DNA of 64,000 nucleotides from Nostocoides sp. F2B08 (GTDB taxonomy: Bacteria; Actinomycetota; Actinomycetes; Actinomycetales; Dermatophilaceae): assembly GCF_009184895.1 (NCBI RefSeq), contig NZ_WESE01000004.1, positions 310,001 through 374,000 of the forward strand, given 5' to 3'. Shown in pieces: positions 16,622 through 24,121 of the stretch (positions within the stretch are counted from its first letter, which is position 1; every line of letters begins with the position of its first letter). The notes beneath the pieces were generated by a model that saw only the letters and a list, made by a program, of their open reading frames with translations, was not told the DNA's origin and ran no database searches. Position numbers and translations under genes: made by a program.

Positions 16622-17677
16622 TCAGGCGTGGACGTGGCCGCGGAGCAGGCGCCCGATCTCCTCGGACTCTGCGACGGTGTTGTTGACGTGGAACGACAGG
16701 CGCAGCCGGCCGGCGCGCACACTCGCGGTGGCGCCGGCGTCCGCGAGCAGTCGACCCACCGCATCGTCCGCGACGAGTGAGACGATCGCGCTCGGACTCG
16801 GCTCGATCCCAGCAGCCCGCGCGAACGCCGACTGGGCCTCGAGCGCGTGCCGGTGCAGCGCATCGACGCCGACCTCGGTGAGGAACCGCATCGACGCATG
16901 GGTCCCCACCCAGGCGAACCACGCCGGCGAGACGTCGAAGCGCCGGGCGTCGTCCGCGAGTCGCAGAGGCAGCCCGTAGATCGACTCCCACGGCCGTCGG
17001 CCGGCGTACCAGCCGGCCTGGCCCGGCGTGATGGCGGGCATTCGGTCCTCGCGCACCGTGAGGAACGCCGTGCCGCGTGGGGAGAGCAGCCACTTGTATG
17101 CCCCGCACACCGTGTAGGCGAAGCGTCCCGCGTCCACAGGCAGCCAGCCCGCGGCCTGGGTGAGGTCGACGAGGACGTCGACACTGTGTTCGTCGGCCGC
17201 CGTCGCGATCGCGTCGAGGTCGGCGACCCGACCGTCGGAGGACTGCACCGCGGAGACGACGACGAGGTCGAGGCCCGGATGCATTGCGTCGGCCAGGGCC
17301 TCGAGCGGTGCCTCGGTGACCGTGATGCCCCTCTCCGCCTGCGCCGCGAACGGAAAGGTCACACTGGTGAACTCCCCTGCCGCCGTCAGGATCTGCGAGC
17401 CGTCCGGGATCGAGGCGGCAACCAGCCCGACGAGCGGGCTCACCTGGTGACCGATGGCGACGGTGGCGGGATGGACGCCGGTGAGCGCCGCATACAGGTC
17501 CCTCGTCTCGGCGATGACCGGGTCGAACGCGATGGCGTCCAGCAGCCCCCTGCGCCAGTCCTCGAGCACCGCGTCCATCGCCTCGACCGTCAACCGCGGC
17601 GGCAGCCCGGAGGTCGCGGTCGCGAAGTACGGGCCGTCCGGGGCGAAGTGGGCGGCCCAGGGCCAGTCGGAAGGCAT
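16622..17677 (-). CDS. class-V aminotransferase (cysteine desulfurase/kynureninase-like)
   Basis: PLP-dependent enzyme of 351 aa, shorter than most cysteine desulfurases (about 400 aa). Visible features are the PLP-pyridine aspartate Asp171 (VLVDLTQAAGW), the Schiff-base lysine Lys195 in CGAYKWLLSPRG, and the small-domain segment LRLSFHVNNT. I see no active-site Cys loop like that of IscS, so a kynureninase- or isopenicillin-N-epimerase-like reaction is possible. No pathway neighbour narrows this. The gene is flanked on both sides by hairpins of the same sequence family. TAGGGT 6 nt before ATG 17677 suggests leaderless transcription. Confidence 0.8.
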   Translation of the reverse strand: MPSDWPWAAHFAPDGPYFATATSGLPPRLTVEAMDAVLEDWRRGLLDAIAFDPVIAETRDLYAALTGVHPATVAIGHQVSPLVGLVAASIPDGSQILTAAGEFTSVTFPFAAQAERGITVTEAPLEALADAMHPGLDLVVVSAVQSSDGRVADLDAIATAADEHSVDVLVDLTQAAGWLPVDAGRFAYTVCGAYKWLLSPRGTAFLTVREDRMPAITPGQAGWYAGRRPWESIYGLPLRLADDARRFDVSPAWFAWVGTHASMRFLTEVGVDALHRHALEAQSAFARAAGIEPSPSAIVSLVADDAVGRLLADAGATASVRAGRLRLSFHVNNTVAESEEIGRLLRGHVHA

Positions 17678-17683
17678 GGACCG

Positions 17684-17689
17684 ACCCTA
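17684..17689 (-). promoter_or_regulatory. -10 box of a probable leaderless promoter (aminotransferase)
   Basis: TAGGGT on the minus strand, with a 6-nt spacer and then ATG 17677. No ribosome site is present. Confidence 0.55.
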
Positions 17690-17712
17690 ATCAATCGACC
17701 CTAGACGCACGA

Positions 17713-17752
17713 GTGGTGCCGGGCAGGGGCTGCACGCCCCGCCCGGCACCAC
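17713..17752. terminator. hairpin downstream of the Cys-rich small gene
   Basis: Near-perfect arms (TGGTGCCGGGC-GGGGC and complement, about 16 bp) lie 18 nt past the stop codon at 17770. Arm sequence matches the 16558-16597 hairpin. Confidence 0.65.
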
Positions 17753-17769
17753 GCGAGCATCGACCTCGA

Positions 17770-17940
17770 TCAGGCAGCGAGGACGAGGTTGCCTCGGGCG
17801 TCCATGTGGCAGGTCTGCGGGGCGCCGCACCAGCACTCGTAGGTGAGCTCGAGGTCCTCGCCGGTGTTCTTCAGGCCGAGGATCTGGCTGGGGAAGATGA
17901 GCATGCGCTTGCCGCACTCGGTGCACTCGCGAGCGAACAT
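17770..17940 (-). CDS. 56-aa Cys-rich (zinc-ribbon-like) protein
   Basis: Small protein with five cysteines: CTEC near the N-terminus (residues 6-9) and ECWCGAPQTC near residues 36-45. The spacing suggests a zinc ribbon, with the His in TCH as a further possible ligand. A strong ribosome site (GAGGAGGACC, about 8 nt before ATG 17940) and a hairpin right after the stop argue that it is expressed. It diverges from the LysR regulator, sharing 123 bp, so it is a candidate target of that regulator. I do not recognise the family; a function in metal or nucleic-acid binding would be a guess. Confidence 0.75.
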   Translation of the reverse strand: MFARECTECGKRMLIFPSQILGLKNTGEDLELTYECWCGAPQTCHMDARGNLVLAA

Positions 17941-18048
17941 CGGGGGTCCTCCTCTTCAGGGATGTGGATGGTGGTGTGACGCCGTTGTCCTACTGACGAG
18001 TATCGCCCGGTTCTACCTATAGCGCTAGCACCCTCTTTCCTCTCTCAC

Positions 18049-18067
18049 CCATAGGCTTGTCCTATGG
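18049..18067. promoter_or_regulatory. LysR-type box overlapping the regulator's own start codon
   Basis: CCATAGG-CTTGT-CCTATGG is a perfect inverted repeat and contains ATAG-N7-CTAT, the classical T-N11-A form. It covers ATG 18064 and also contains TAGGCT (18052-18057), a -10 box 6 nt before the ATG. Binding here would directly block transcription, implying autorepression. Confidence 0.7.
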
Positions 18068-19017
18068 CTACGCTTCACCAGCTGCGGTGCTTCATCTCCG
18101 TCTTCGAGCACGGGTCCTTCACCGCGGCCGCCGAGGACCTCGGCTACGCCCAGCCGTCCATCTCCGAGCAGGTGCGCGCGCTCGAACGGTCCTACGGCGT
18201 CGAGCTGTTCACACGGGTCGGGCGTGGGGTCACGCCGACTCCCGCCGGTGAGACCCTGCGCCCTCTGGCGGAGCTGACGGTCGGCGCGGCCGAGCAGGCC
18301 GACCGCGCGGTCCGCTCGGTGCGCACGCTGGAGTCGGGCACGGTCCGGTTCGGGGTGTTCGGCACGGCCCGGCTCTACATGGGCGCCCAGCTCGTCGCCG
18401 ACATGCTGGAGCGCCATCCGGGTGTCCGGGTCGAGCTCATCGGGCAGAACTCGACCGAGGTCGAGGACCACCTGCGCCGCGGCTACATCGAGGCCGCCAT
18501 GATCGGCGTCGACCAGCTCGGCACCGAGGGCCTGCACGTCGTGCCCGTGGCGCGCGAGGAGCTCGTCTACCTGTCGATGGACCCGGCACGCACGGCGCGG
18601 CCCGTGTCGGCGCTCGATCTCGACCGCGCTCCGCTCGTCATGCCGGAGACGACCTGGCGCGCCACCGACCCCATCCGGGCCCAGCTCCGGCGGATGGTTC
18701 GAGAGGCCGGCGTGAACCCGGAGACACGGATCGAGGTCGAGGACGTCGAGACGGCTGTCGAGCTCGTCGGACGGGGCCTCGCCGACACCATCGTCGGCAA
18801 GGGCGTCGTCACCGAGGTCGTCGACCGGCTCGCCCCGGGCGCGCACTGGGTCGGGCTCGAACCGCGGCAGTACGGCACGCTCGCGATCGTGCACCGGGCC
18901 GGCGCGACCCTCTCCCCCGCCGCCCAGGTCATGGTGCACCTCGCGACGCGTCGGATCCAGGAGGTGCTCGAACCGATCCGGCCGACCGACCGCCGTGGAC
19001 GGGCCCGCAGGCGTTGA
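18064..19017 (+). CDS. LysR-family transcriptional regulator
   Basis: A 317-aa LysR-type regulator. The N-terminal winged HTH is clear (LHQLRCFISVFEHGSFTAAA, then AEDLGYAQPSISEQVRALE). A two-lobed periplasmic-binding-protein-like effector domain begins at about residue 95 (GTVRFGVFGTARLYMG). The inducer is unknown. It is divergent from the 56-aa Cys-rich gene, the usual geometry for a LysR target, and its own start codon sits inside a perfect LysR box. It converges with the protein kinase gene, with 24 bp between stops. Confidence 0.92.
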   Translation: MATLHQLRCFISVFEHGSFTAAAEDLGYAQPSISEQVRALERSYGVELFTRVGRGVTPTPAGETLRPLAELTVGAAEQADRAVRSVRTLESGTVRFGVFGTARLYMGAQLVADMLERHPGVRVELIGQNSTEVEDHLRRGYIEAAMIGVDQLGTEGLHVVPVAREELVYLSMDPARTARPVSALDLDRAPLVMPETTWRATDPIRAQLRRMVREAGVNPETRIEVEDVETAVELVGRGLADTIVGKGVVTEVVDRLAPGAHWVGLEPRQYGTLAIVHRAGATLSPAAQVMVHLATRRIQEVLEPIRPTDRRGRARRR

Positions 19018-19041
19018 GCCACCGTTCGTGAACCGCTCAGG

Positions 19042-20490
19042 TCAGAGCAGGGCGATGACTCCCTCGACACCGTCGACGACCGAAGTGTGCTCGGACTCGG
19101 TCAGGCTGCCCTCGTCGAGCAACCGGTCTGCCGCGGTGACGATCTCGTCCAACTGGGCCGCCGCATTCGGGCTCTGCAGGCCGTTCGACGCGGGCTGCCA
19201 GAGCTGATCGAGCTCGGCACGAGCATCCTCGTCGGCGACCGCGGCGATGGCCGCGCCCACGGAGGCCACCGCCTCGTCGAGGGCCGCCTGGCCGTCGGGC
19301 GTCTCCGGCGGCGCGTCGGTGGGTGTCGCGGGCTCCGTCGTAGGCTCCAGGGTGGGCGTGACGGTCACCGTGGAGGTCACGACACTCGTCGTCGGCGACG
19401 CGCCCGTCGTCACGGTCTGGGTCGCGGTCGGTGTCGGCTCGGTCGTGTCGTCCGGTGACAGCAGCTGCCACGCGAACACCCCGGCGACGGCCAGCAGCGC
19501 GGCGGCGACGACCCACCACAGCCCCCGCCCGCCACGACCATCGGTCTCGGGTGCGGGCGAGGCGGGAGGCACCGTGTAGCGCTCGGTCGCGGAGGTGACC
19601 CGGGTGGGAACCGCACCCGCCGCCACGGCCTGCGTCTCCTCGGGCTCCGGGCTCAGCTCGCCACCTTCGAGCACCCGGGCCACCTCGGCCGCGGTCGGCC
19701 GCCGGGCCGGGTCCTTGGCGAGCATCCGGTCGAGGAGCGCGACGAGCCGCGGCGGCGCGTCGTCACGCAGGTTCCCGAGGGAGGGAGGCGGGTCGTCGAT
19801 GTGGGCGCGCATGAGCGCCAGCGCGTTCGAGGACCCGAACGGCGGTGAGCCGCTCGCCAGGGCGATGAGCAGGGCCCCGAGGGAGTACACGTCGCTCGCC
19901 GGACCGACCGGGCGGCCCATGGCCTGCTCCGGAGACATGTATGCGGCGGTCCCGATCGTCGTCTGCGGTGCGGTGAGGGTCGTGGTCGCCTCCTGCTCCA
20001 GACGCGCGATGCCGAAGTCGACGATCGTCGGCACGCCGCGGCTCACCACGACGTTGCCGGGCTTGATGTCGCGGTGCACGACGCCCGTCGCGTGGGCCGC
20101 GGCGAGTCCGCGGGCGACGCCTGCGCCGATGCGCTCGACCTCACCGAGCGAGAGGGACCGCCCCGAGGCGATGAGGTCGGCACAGCTCGGCCCGTCGAGC
20201 AGCTCCATGACGAGATAGGCGGTGCGGCCGTCACCCGCCTCGTCGGTGCCCGCGTCGTAGACGCTGACGACATTGGGGTGGGAGAGGCCGGCCATCGCGA
20301 CGGCCTCGCGCTGGAAGCGGGCGCGTGTGGCGGCGTCGACATGGCTGTCGAGGCGGACCCGCTTGAGGGCGACGTCCCGCTGCAGAGTGACGTCGCGGGC
20401 GCGCCAGACCTCACCCATCGCACCGACGCCCACCCGGTCCTCGAGGCGGTAGCGCCCCGCGACCAGGTCGACGTCCGGTGGCTGGCTCAC
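19042..20490 (-). CDS. transmembrane Ser/Thr protein kinase
   Basis: Hanks-type kinase, 482 aa. The kinase domain has a Gly loop GVGAMGEVW, Lys43 (VALKRV), catalytic Asp141 in VVHRDIKPGN, Asp158 in DFGIAR, and the activation segment GTAAYMSPEQA. A single TM (LWWVVAAALLAVAGVFAWQLL, about 324-344) leads to a Thr/Pro-rich extracellular linker of about 55 residues and a C-terminal helical domain of about 85 residues. There are no PASTA repeats, so it is not a PknB orthologue; the sensed signal is unknown. GTG 20490 overlaps the rhodanese stop (GTGA), implying coupled translation. Confidence 0.92.
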   Translation of the reverse strand: MSQPPDVDLVAGRYRLEDRVGVGAMGEVWRARDVTLQRDVALKRVRLDSHVDAATRARFQREAVAMAGLSHPNVVSVYDAGTDEAGDGRTAYLVMELLDGPSCADLIASGRSLSLGEVERIGAGVARGLAAAHATGVVHRDIKPGNVVVSRGVPTIVDFGIARLEQEATTTLTAPQTTIGTAAYMSPEQAMGRPVGPASDVYSLGALLIALASGSPPFGSSNALALMRAHIDDPPPSLGNLRDDAPPRLVALLDRMLAKDPARRPTAAEVARVLEGGELSPEPEETQAVAAGAVPTRVTSATERYTVPPASPAPETDGRGGRGLWWVVAAALLAVAGVFAWQLLSPDDTTEPTPTATQTVTTGASPTTSVVTSTVTVTPTLEPTTEPATPTDAPPETPDGQAALDEAVASVGAAIAAVADEDARAELDQLWQPASNGLQSPNAAAQLDEIVTAADRLLDEGSLTESEHTSVVDGVEGVIALL

Positions 20491-20828
20491 CTGACGGAGG
20501 GCTCCTGGCCGTCCTCGCTCACCATCGGCTTGCCGGCCGACTGCCACGCGAGCATGCCGCCCTCGGCGTTGACGGCGTCGAAGCCCTGCGCGACGAGCCA
20601 CTCGACCGCGCGTCCGCTGCGGTTGCCGCTGCGGCACATGATCGGCAGCGTGCCGTCGACCTCGGGCAGCTCGCCCACGCGGGCGGGCAGCTCGGCCAGG
20701 GGGATGTGGATCGCGCCGGTGGCGTGCCCGCGGTCCCACTCGTCCTGCTCGCGCACGTCGACCATCACGGCGTCATCGGCCAGTCCGGTCGCGGGGGTGC
20801 CGGGGGGCTCTGGGTTCATGAACGACAT
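20487..20828 (-). CDS. single-domain rhodanese-like sulfurtransferase
   Basis: A 113-aa rhodanese domain. CH2A-like VDVREQDEWDRGHATGAIHIP precedes the active-site loop CRSGNRS with Cys65. This six-residue loop is typical of GlpE-type thiosulfate:cyanide sulfurtransferases that carry a persulfide on the cysteine. It is the middle gene of a tight minus-strand trio, 22 bp after the Fpg/Nei gene and 4 bp overlapping the kinase gene. The operon partners give no obvious sulfur acceptor. Confidence 0.9.
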   Translation of the reverse strand: MSFMNPEPPGTPATGLADDAVMVDVREQDEWDRGHATGAIHIPLAELPARVGELPEVDGTLPIMCRSGNRSGRAVEWLVAQGFDAVNAEGGMLAWQSAGKPMVSEDGQEPSVR

Positions 20829-20850
20829 GGGTCAATGACAGCACAGATCG

Positions 20851-21711
20851 TCACTTGAGGAACTTCGAGGTCCGGCGGTCGGCCAGCGGTTTGCCGCCCG
20901 TCTGGCAGGTCGCGCAGTACTGCAGGGACGAGTCCGCGAACGACACCTCCCGCACGACGCCCCCGCACTCGGGGCAGGTCTCGCCGGTCCGACCGTGCAC
21001 GCGCATCCCGGCCCGCTTGGCGTCCTTGAGCTCGGCCGCCGGCTTCCCGCTCGCCGCCCGGACCGCAGCGGCCAGTGTGCCCTGGACCGCCGCATACAGG
21101 CGGGTGAGGTCGTCGTCGGAGAGCCGAGCGGCGATCGCGAACGGGGAGAGCTTGGCCACGTGCAGGATCTCGTCGGAGTACGCGTTGCCGATGCCCGCGA
21201 TGATCGACTGGTCGCGGAGCACGCCCTTGACCTGCGCGTTCCGCGAGCGGAGGATCTCCGCGAAGACCTCCTCGCTGAAGTCGTCCGCGAGCGGGTCCGG
21301 GCCGAGGCTGGCGACGCCTGGCACCTGCTGCGGGTCGGCCGTGATGTATGCGGCCAGCCGCTTCTTCGTGCCGGCCTCGGTGAGGTCGAAGCCGGCGCCG
21401 TCGCTCAGGCGCACCCGCAGGGCGATCGGTGACTTGCCGGGCCGCAGCCGGGTGGTGGGCACCTCGTCGTACCACCGCAGCCAGCCGGCTCGGGCCAGGT
21501 GGAAGACCAGGTGCGTCCCGCCGCAGTCGAGGTCGATGAACTTGCCGTGCCGGGTGACCGACTCGACGGGCGCCCCGATCAGCGCCTCGGGTGGCGGGTT
21601 GAACGTCTTGAGCACCGTGATCGACCCGAGCTCGACCCCGGTGACCGCCTCGCCGACGGCGCGCTCGGTCAGGAAGTCGACCAACGCCTGGACCTCGGGC
21701 AGCTCGGGCAT
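20851..21711 (-). CDS. Fpg/Nei-family DNA glycosylase
   Basis: Base-excision DNA glycosylase/AP lyase, 286 aa. The N-terminal catalytic dyad Pro2-Glu3 (MPELPEV) fixes the start at ATG 21711. Lys57 (TRHGK) is the conserved DNA-binding lysine. A helix-two-turn-helix segment (SIIAGIGNAYSDEIL) precedes a C-terminal zinc finger CPEC...CATC with QTGGK. It removes oxidised purines or pyrimidines; which subgroup (MutM or Nei) is not decided from sequence alone. First gene of the glycosylase-rhodanese-kinase operon. Confidence 0.92.
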   Translation of the reverse strand: MPELPEVQALVDFLTERAVGEAVTGVELGSITVLKTFNPPPEALIGAPVESVTRHGKFIDLDCGGTHLVFHLARAGWLRWYDEVPTTRLRPGKSPIALRVRLSDGAGFDLTEAGTKKRLAAYITADPQQVPGVASLGPDPLADDFSEEVFAEILRSRNAQVKGVLRDQSIIAGIGNAYSDEILHVAKLSPFAIAARLSDDDLTRLYAAVQGTLAAAVRAASGKPAAELKDAKRAGMRVHGRTGETCPECGGVVREVSFADSSLQYCATCQTGGKPLADRRTSKFLK

Positions 21712-21781
21712 GACCCCATCTTGCCCCGAGCCGCGCCGTCAGGTGTGGTGGGCGGACAACCGATGAGGCGCCGTGGTTGCA

Positions 21782-21815
21782 GTCACCGGCCGCAGCAATT
21801 GTCGCGGCCGGTGAC
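21782..21815. terminator. hairpin with adjacent short direct repeats
   Basis: GTCACCGGCCGC and its exact complement flank a 10-nt loop. GCCGGTGACGGCATC is then repeated once at about 21826-21840. It lies between the App1-like stop (21884) and the glycosylase start (21711), so it probably terminates the upstream gene. Confidence 0.6.
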
Positions 21816-21883
21816 GGCATCTGCAGCCGGTGACGGCATCCGCGGCCGGAGACCGCGCACCGGCTGACCGGGGAGGTGCCGGC

Positions 21884-23053
21884 TCAGTGGTCGTCGCCCA
21901 CCGGGTGCGGCGTCTCGACGAACCAGTCGGTGTCGCGGTATCGGGCCCACGGGTCGACATCAGCGCCGAGGGCCGCACGCAGCTGGACCGCGAGCTCCCA
22001 CCCGTCGGGTGCCTCGACGACCGGCGTCTCGGGCAGCCCTCGGGCGGCGGCGGCCGAGGCAGCCGTCAGGGCGCGCGGCCCGTGGGTGACGACCTTCTCC
22101 CCCAGGCCCATCTCGCGCAGCGCGATCGCCCGGACGAGCTCGGGGTGGTGCTCGGCGAAGTCGCGGTACAGGATCGGGTCCTTCTGGCCGGTGTCGCCGA
22201 CGAGGATCCACCGGATGTGGGGCAGCTCGCGGGCGATGCGCCGCAGCTGGGCGCGCTTGTGGGCCGGTCCGGACCTGAACCACCCCGTGTTCGTCGGACC
22301 CCAGTCGGTCAGCAGCATCGGCCCGGGAGGGAACCCGTGGTGGGTGATGAAGCGCATGAGGTGCGGGGCGGTGTTCCACGCGCCGGTGGACACGTAGATC
22401 ACCGGCACCTCGGCGCCCATCTCCTCGCGCTCGATACTCGTCGGCACCTCGTGCTCGCGGATGAACGAGCGGTAGAGCTCGGCCATCCCGGGCACCGGCC
22501 GGCGCTCGGCCGCCTCGCGGACGAAGGTGTTCCAGAACGCGACGAGCGGCCGCGGCAGGTTGGTCGTCAGGATCGTGTCGTCGACGTCGCTGATGATCCC
22601 GAAGCGTTGGGTCGAGGCGATGACGTGGACCGGCGCCTCGACCGACACCGCCCGCGGCGACTCGAGGACGACGTGGTGCCACCCGGGGAGCAGTCCGTGC
22701 CCGCGGATCGTCAGGTCGACGAGTCCGGAGCGGTCGGTGCGGGTGGTCACCTCGCGGTCCGAGAAGCGCACGGTGACGGGGACGTCGGCGGCCGGAGCCG
22801 TGACGAAGGCCCGCCAACCGCGCGTCTCCTCGTCGGCGTGCCGCAGCTCGTCGTCGGTCGCCTCGATGTCGGCCGCCGCGGTCTGGTCCGGGGTGCGACT
22901 GAACAGCACGCGCGCGAGCACCCGGAGGAAGCCCGCGGACCCGTAGCCGGTGTAGGCGATGATCTTGTGCTGCCAGCCGCGCTCGGTCAGCTCGTCGGCG
23001 ATCCGACTCTTGATCGCGTCCTCGATGACGGCTGCGCGGTGCGGTCGAGCCAT
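21884..23053 (-). CDS. App1-family phosphatidate phosphatase-like protein (DUF2183)
   Basis: A 389-aa protein. The C-terminal half is the App1 catalytic domain of the HAD superfamily, with the nucleophile motif SDVDDTILTT and the downstream ILVGDTGQKDP. In yeast, App1 dephosphorylates phosphatidate; bacterial members are poorly characterised. The N-terminal region (residues about 25-150) contains a beta-rich domain (VPVTVRFSDREVTTRTD). No signal peptide or TM is seen. TAGGCT lies 7 nt before ATG 23053, indicating a leaderless transcript. Confidence 0.85.
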   Translation of the reverse strand: MARPHRAAVIEDAIKSRIADELTERGWQHKIIAYTGYGSAGFLRVLARVLFSRTPDQTAAADIEATDDELRHADEETRGWRAFVTAPAADVPVTVRFSDREVTTRTDRSGLVDLTIRGHGLLPGWHHVVLESPRAVSVEAPVHVIASTQRFGIISDVDDTILTTNLPRPLVAFWNTFVREAAERRPVPGMAELYRSFIREHEVPTSIEREEMGAEVPVIYVSTGAWNTAPHLMRFITHHGFPPGPMLLTDWGPTNTGWFRSGPAHKRAQLRRIARELPHIRWILVGDTGQKDPILYRDFAEHHPELVRAIALREMGLGEKVVTHGPRALTAASAAAARGLPETPVVEAPDGWELAVQLRAALGADVDPWARYRDTDWFVETPHPVGDDH

Positions 23054-23060
23054 GGTCCGA

Positions 23061-23066
23061 AGCCTA
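23061..23066 (-). promoter_or_regulatory. -10 box of a probable leaderless promoter (App1-like gene)
   Basis: TAGGCT, a 7-nt spacer, then ATG 23053; identical hexamer to those before 11769 and 18064. It lies within the 18-bp gap after the GAF-ANTAR stop codon (23072). Confidence 0.55.
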
Positions 23067-23071
23067 GAGGT

Positions 23072-23857
23072 TCAGCTCGGCCCCTGCTCCGGCTCGAGGT
23101 GGCTGTAGGTTCCGGTGACGATCCGCTGGGCGAGGTCGCGCACCTTGATGTTGCGGTTCTGGCTGTGGCTGCGGATGATCTCGAAGGCCTGCTGCTCGGT
23201 GATGCCGCGCAGCCCCATGAGCACACCCTTGGCCTGCTCGATGACGGCGCGGCTGCCCATCGCCTGCTCGAGCTGGGCTGCGAGGGTGCGCGCTCCGATG
23301 ATCTCCTGCGCCGCGGCGATGGTGTCGGCGCACCGCTGGGCCGCCATCCGGACCACGGTCGTGTCCAGCTCGTCGAAGGCGCCGGCGACCCGCGCATACA
23401 GGTTGAGCGCCCCGAGGGCCTCGCTGTCGGCGACGAGGGGGACCGCGAGGAGCGACCGGTAGCCGTGCTCGAGCGCCTGGGCGGTGAACGCCGGCCAGCG
23501 GTCGAGGGCCTCACCGAGCGTGGCGCGGTTCTCGCGCTGGTTGCGGTAGGCGTCCAGGCAGGGCCCGTCGCCCACGGCGTACTGGATGCCGTCGACCTCG
23601 AGGGTGCGGGCCGTCGTGTACGCCGCCGTCCGCGGGATGGAGTCGACCAGGAGCGTGATGCCGACCTCGTCGCAGGAGTCGACGGCCTCCTGGACCGCGT
23701 GCACGACCGTGCTGAGGTAGCTCTCGAGCTCGTCGGCATCTCGGACCACGCCCGCGAGACGCTCCATCAGCGCCGCCCCCGCCGGTTCGGCGGAGGTGCG
23801 CGTCGCACCGGTCGGATCTGAGGCGAGGTCGGGCCTGGTGATGACGTCTTCGGACAT
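23072..23857 (-). CDS. GAF and ANTAR domain regulator
   Basis: A 261-aa protein with a GAF sensor domain (about residues 35-180, containing YAVGDGPCLDAYRN and SLLAVPLV) and a C-terminal ANTAR domain (QLEQAMGSRAVIEQAKGVLM through VRDLAQRIV). ANTAR domains bind two-hexaloop RNA and prevent transcription termination. The linked target is not obvious, though RNA hairpins are common between genes here. ATG 23857 is chosen over an upstream ATG at 23950, because AAGG lies about 8 nt before it and the extra residues have no domain. Confidence 0.88.
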   Translation of the reverse strand: MSEDVITRPDLASDPTGATRTSAEPAGAALMERLAGVVRDADELESYLSTVVHAVQEAVDSCDEVGITLLVDSIPRTAAYTTARTLEVDGIQYAVGDGPCLDAYRNQRENRATLGEALDRWPAFTAQALEHGYRSLLAVPLVADSEALGALNLYARVAGAFDELDTTVVRMAAQRCADTIAAAQEIIGARTLAAQLEQAMGSRAVIEQAKGVLMGLRGITEQQAFEIIRSHSQNRNIKVRDLAQRIVTGTYSHLEPEQGPS

Positions 23858-24109
23858 GAGAGGGACCTTCGGGCAGCCGTGCGGCGCACGGTCGAACTGG
23901 CAGGGGAGGGCGTCTCCGAGACCCCCTCGGTCGGCAAGATACACCTGCACCAGGCGGATCGGGGAGGTCGATACCGCTGTATGCGGTCGTCTAGTGACCA
24001 GACTAGAAAGGCGTAGCGACGGGTCGAGAGGGATCGGGCCAGGTCACGCCGTCGCACCGGGGATCGTCCGAACGACGACGAGAGGTCACGGGACGCACTC
24101 GCACGACCA

Positions 24110-24115
24110 GATAAT
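24110..24115 (+). promoter_or_regulatory. -10-like box of a probable leaderless promoter (branching enzyme)
   Basis: GATAAT, a 6-nt spacer, then GTG 24122. It lies in the 264-bp divergent region with the GAF-ANTAR gene, where no gene is seen. Confidence 0.5.
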
Positions 24116-24121
24116 GAGCCG

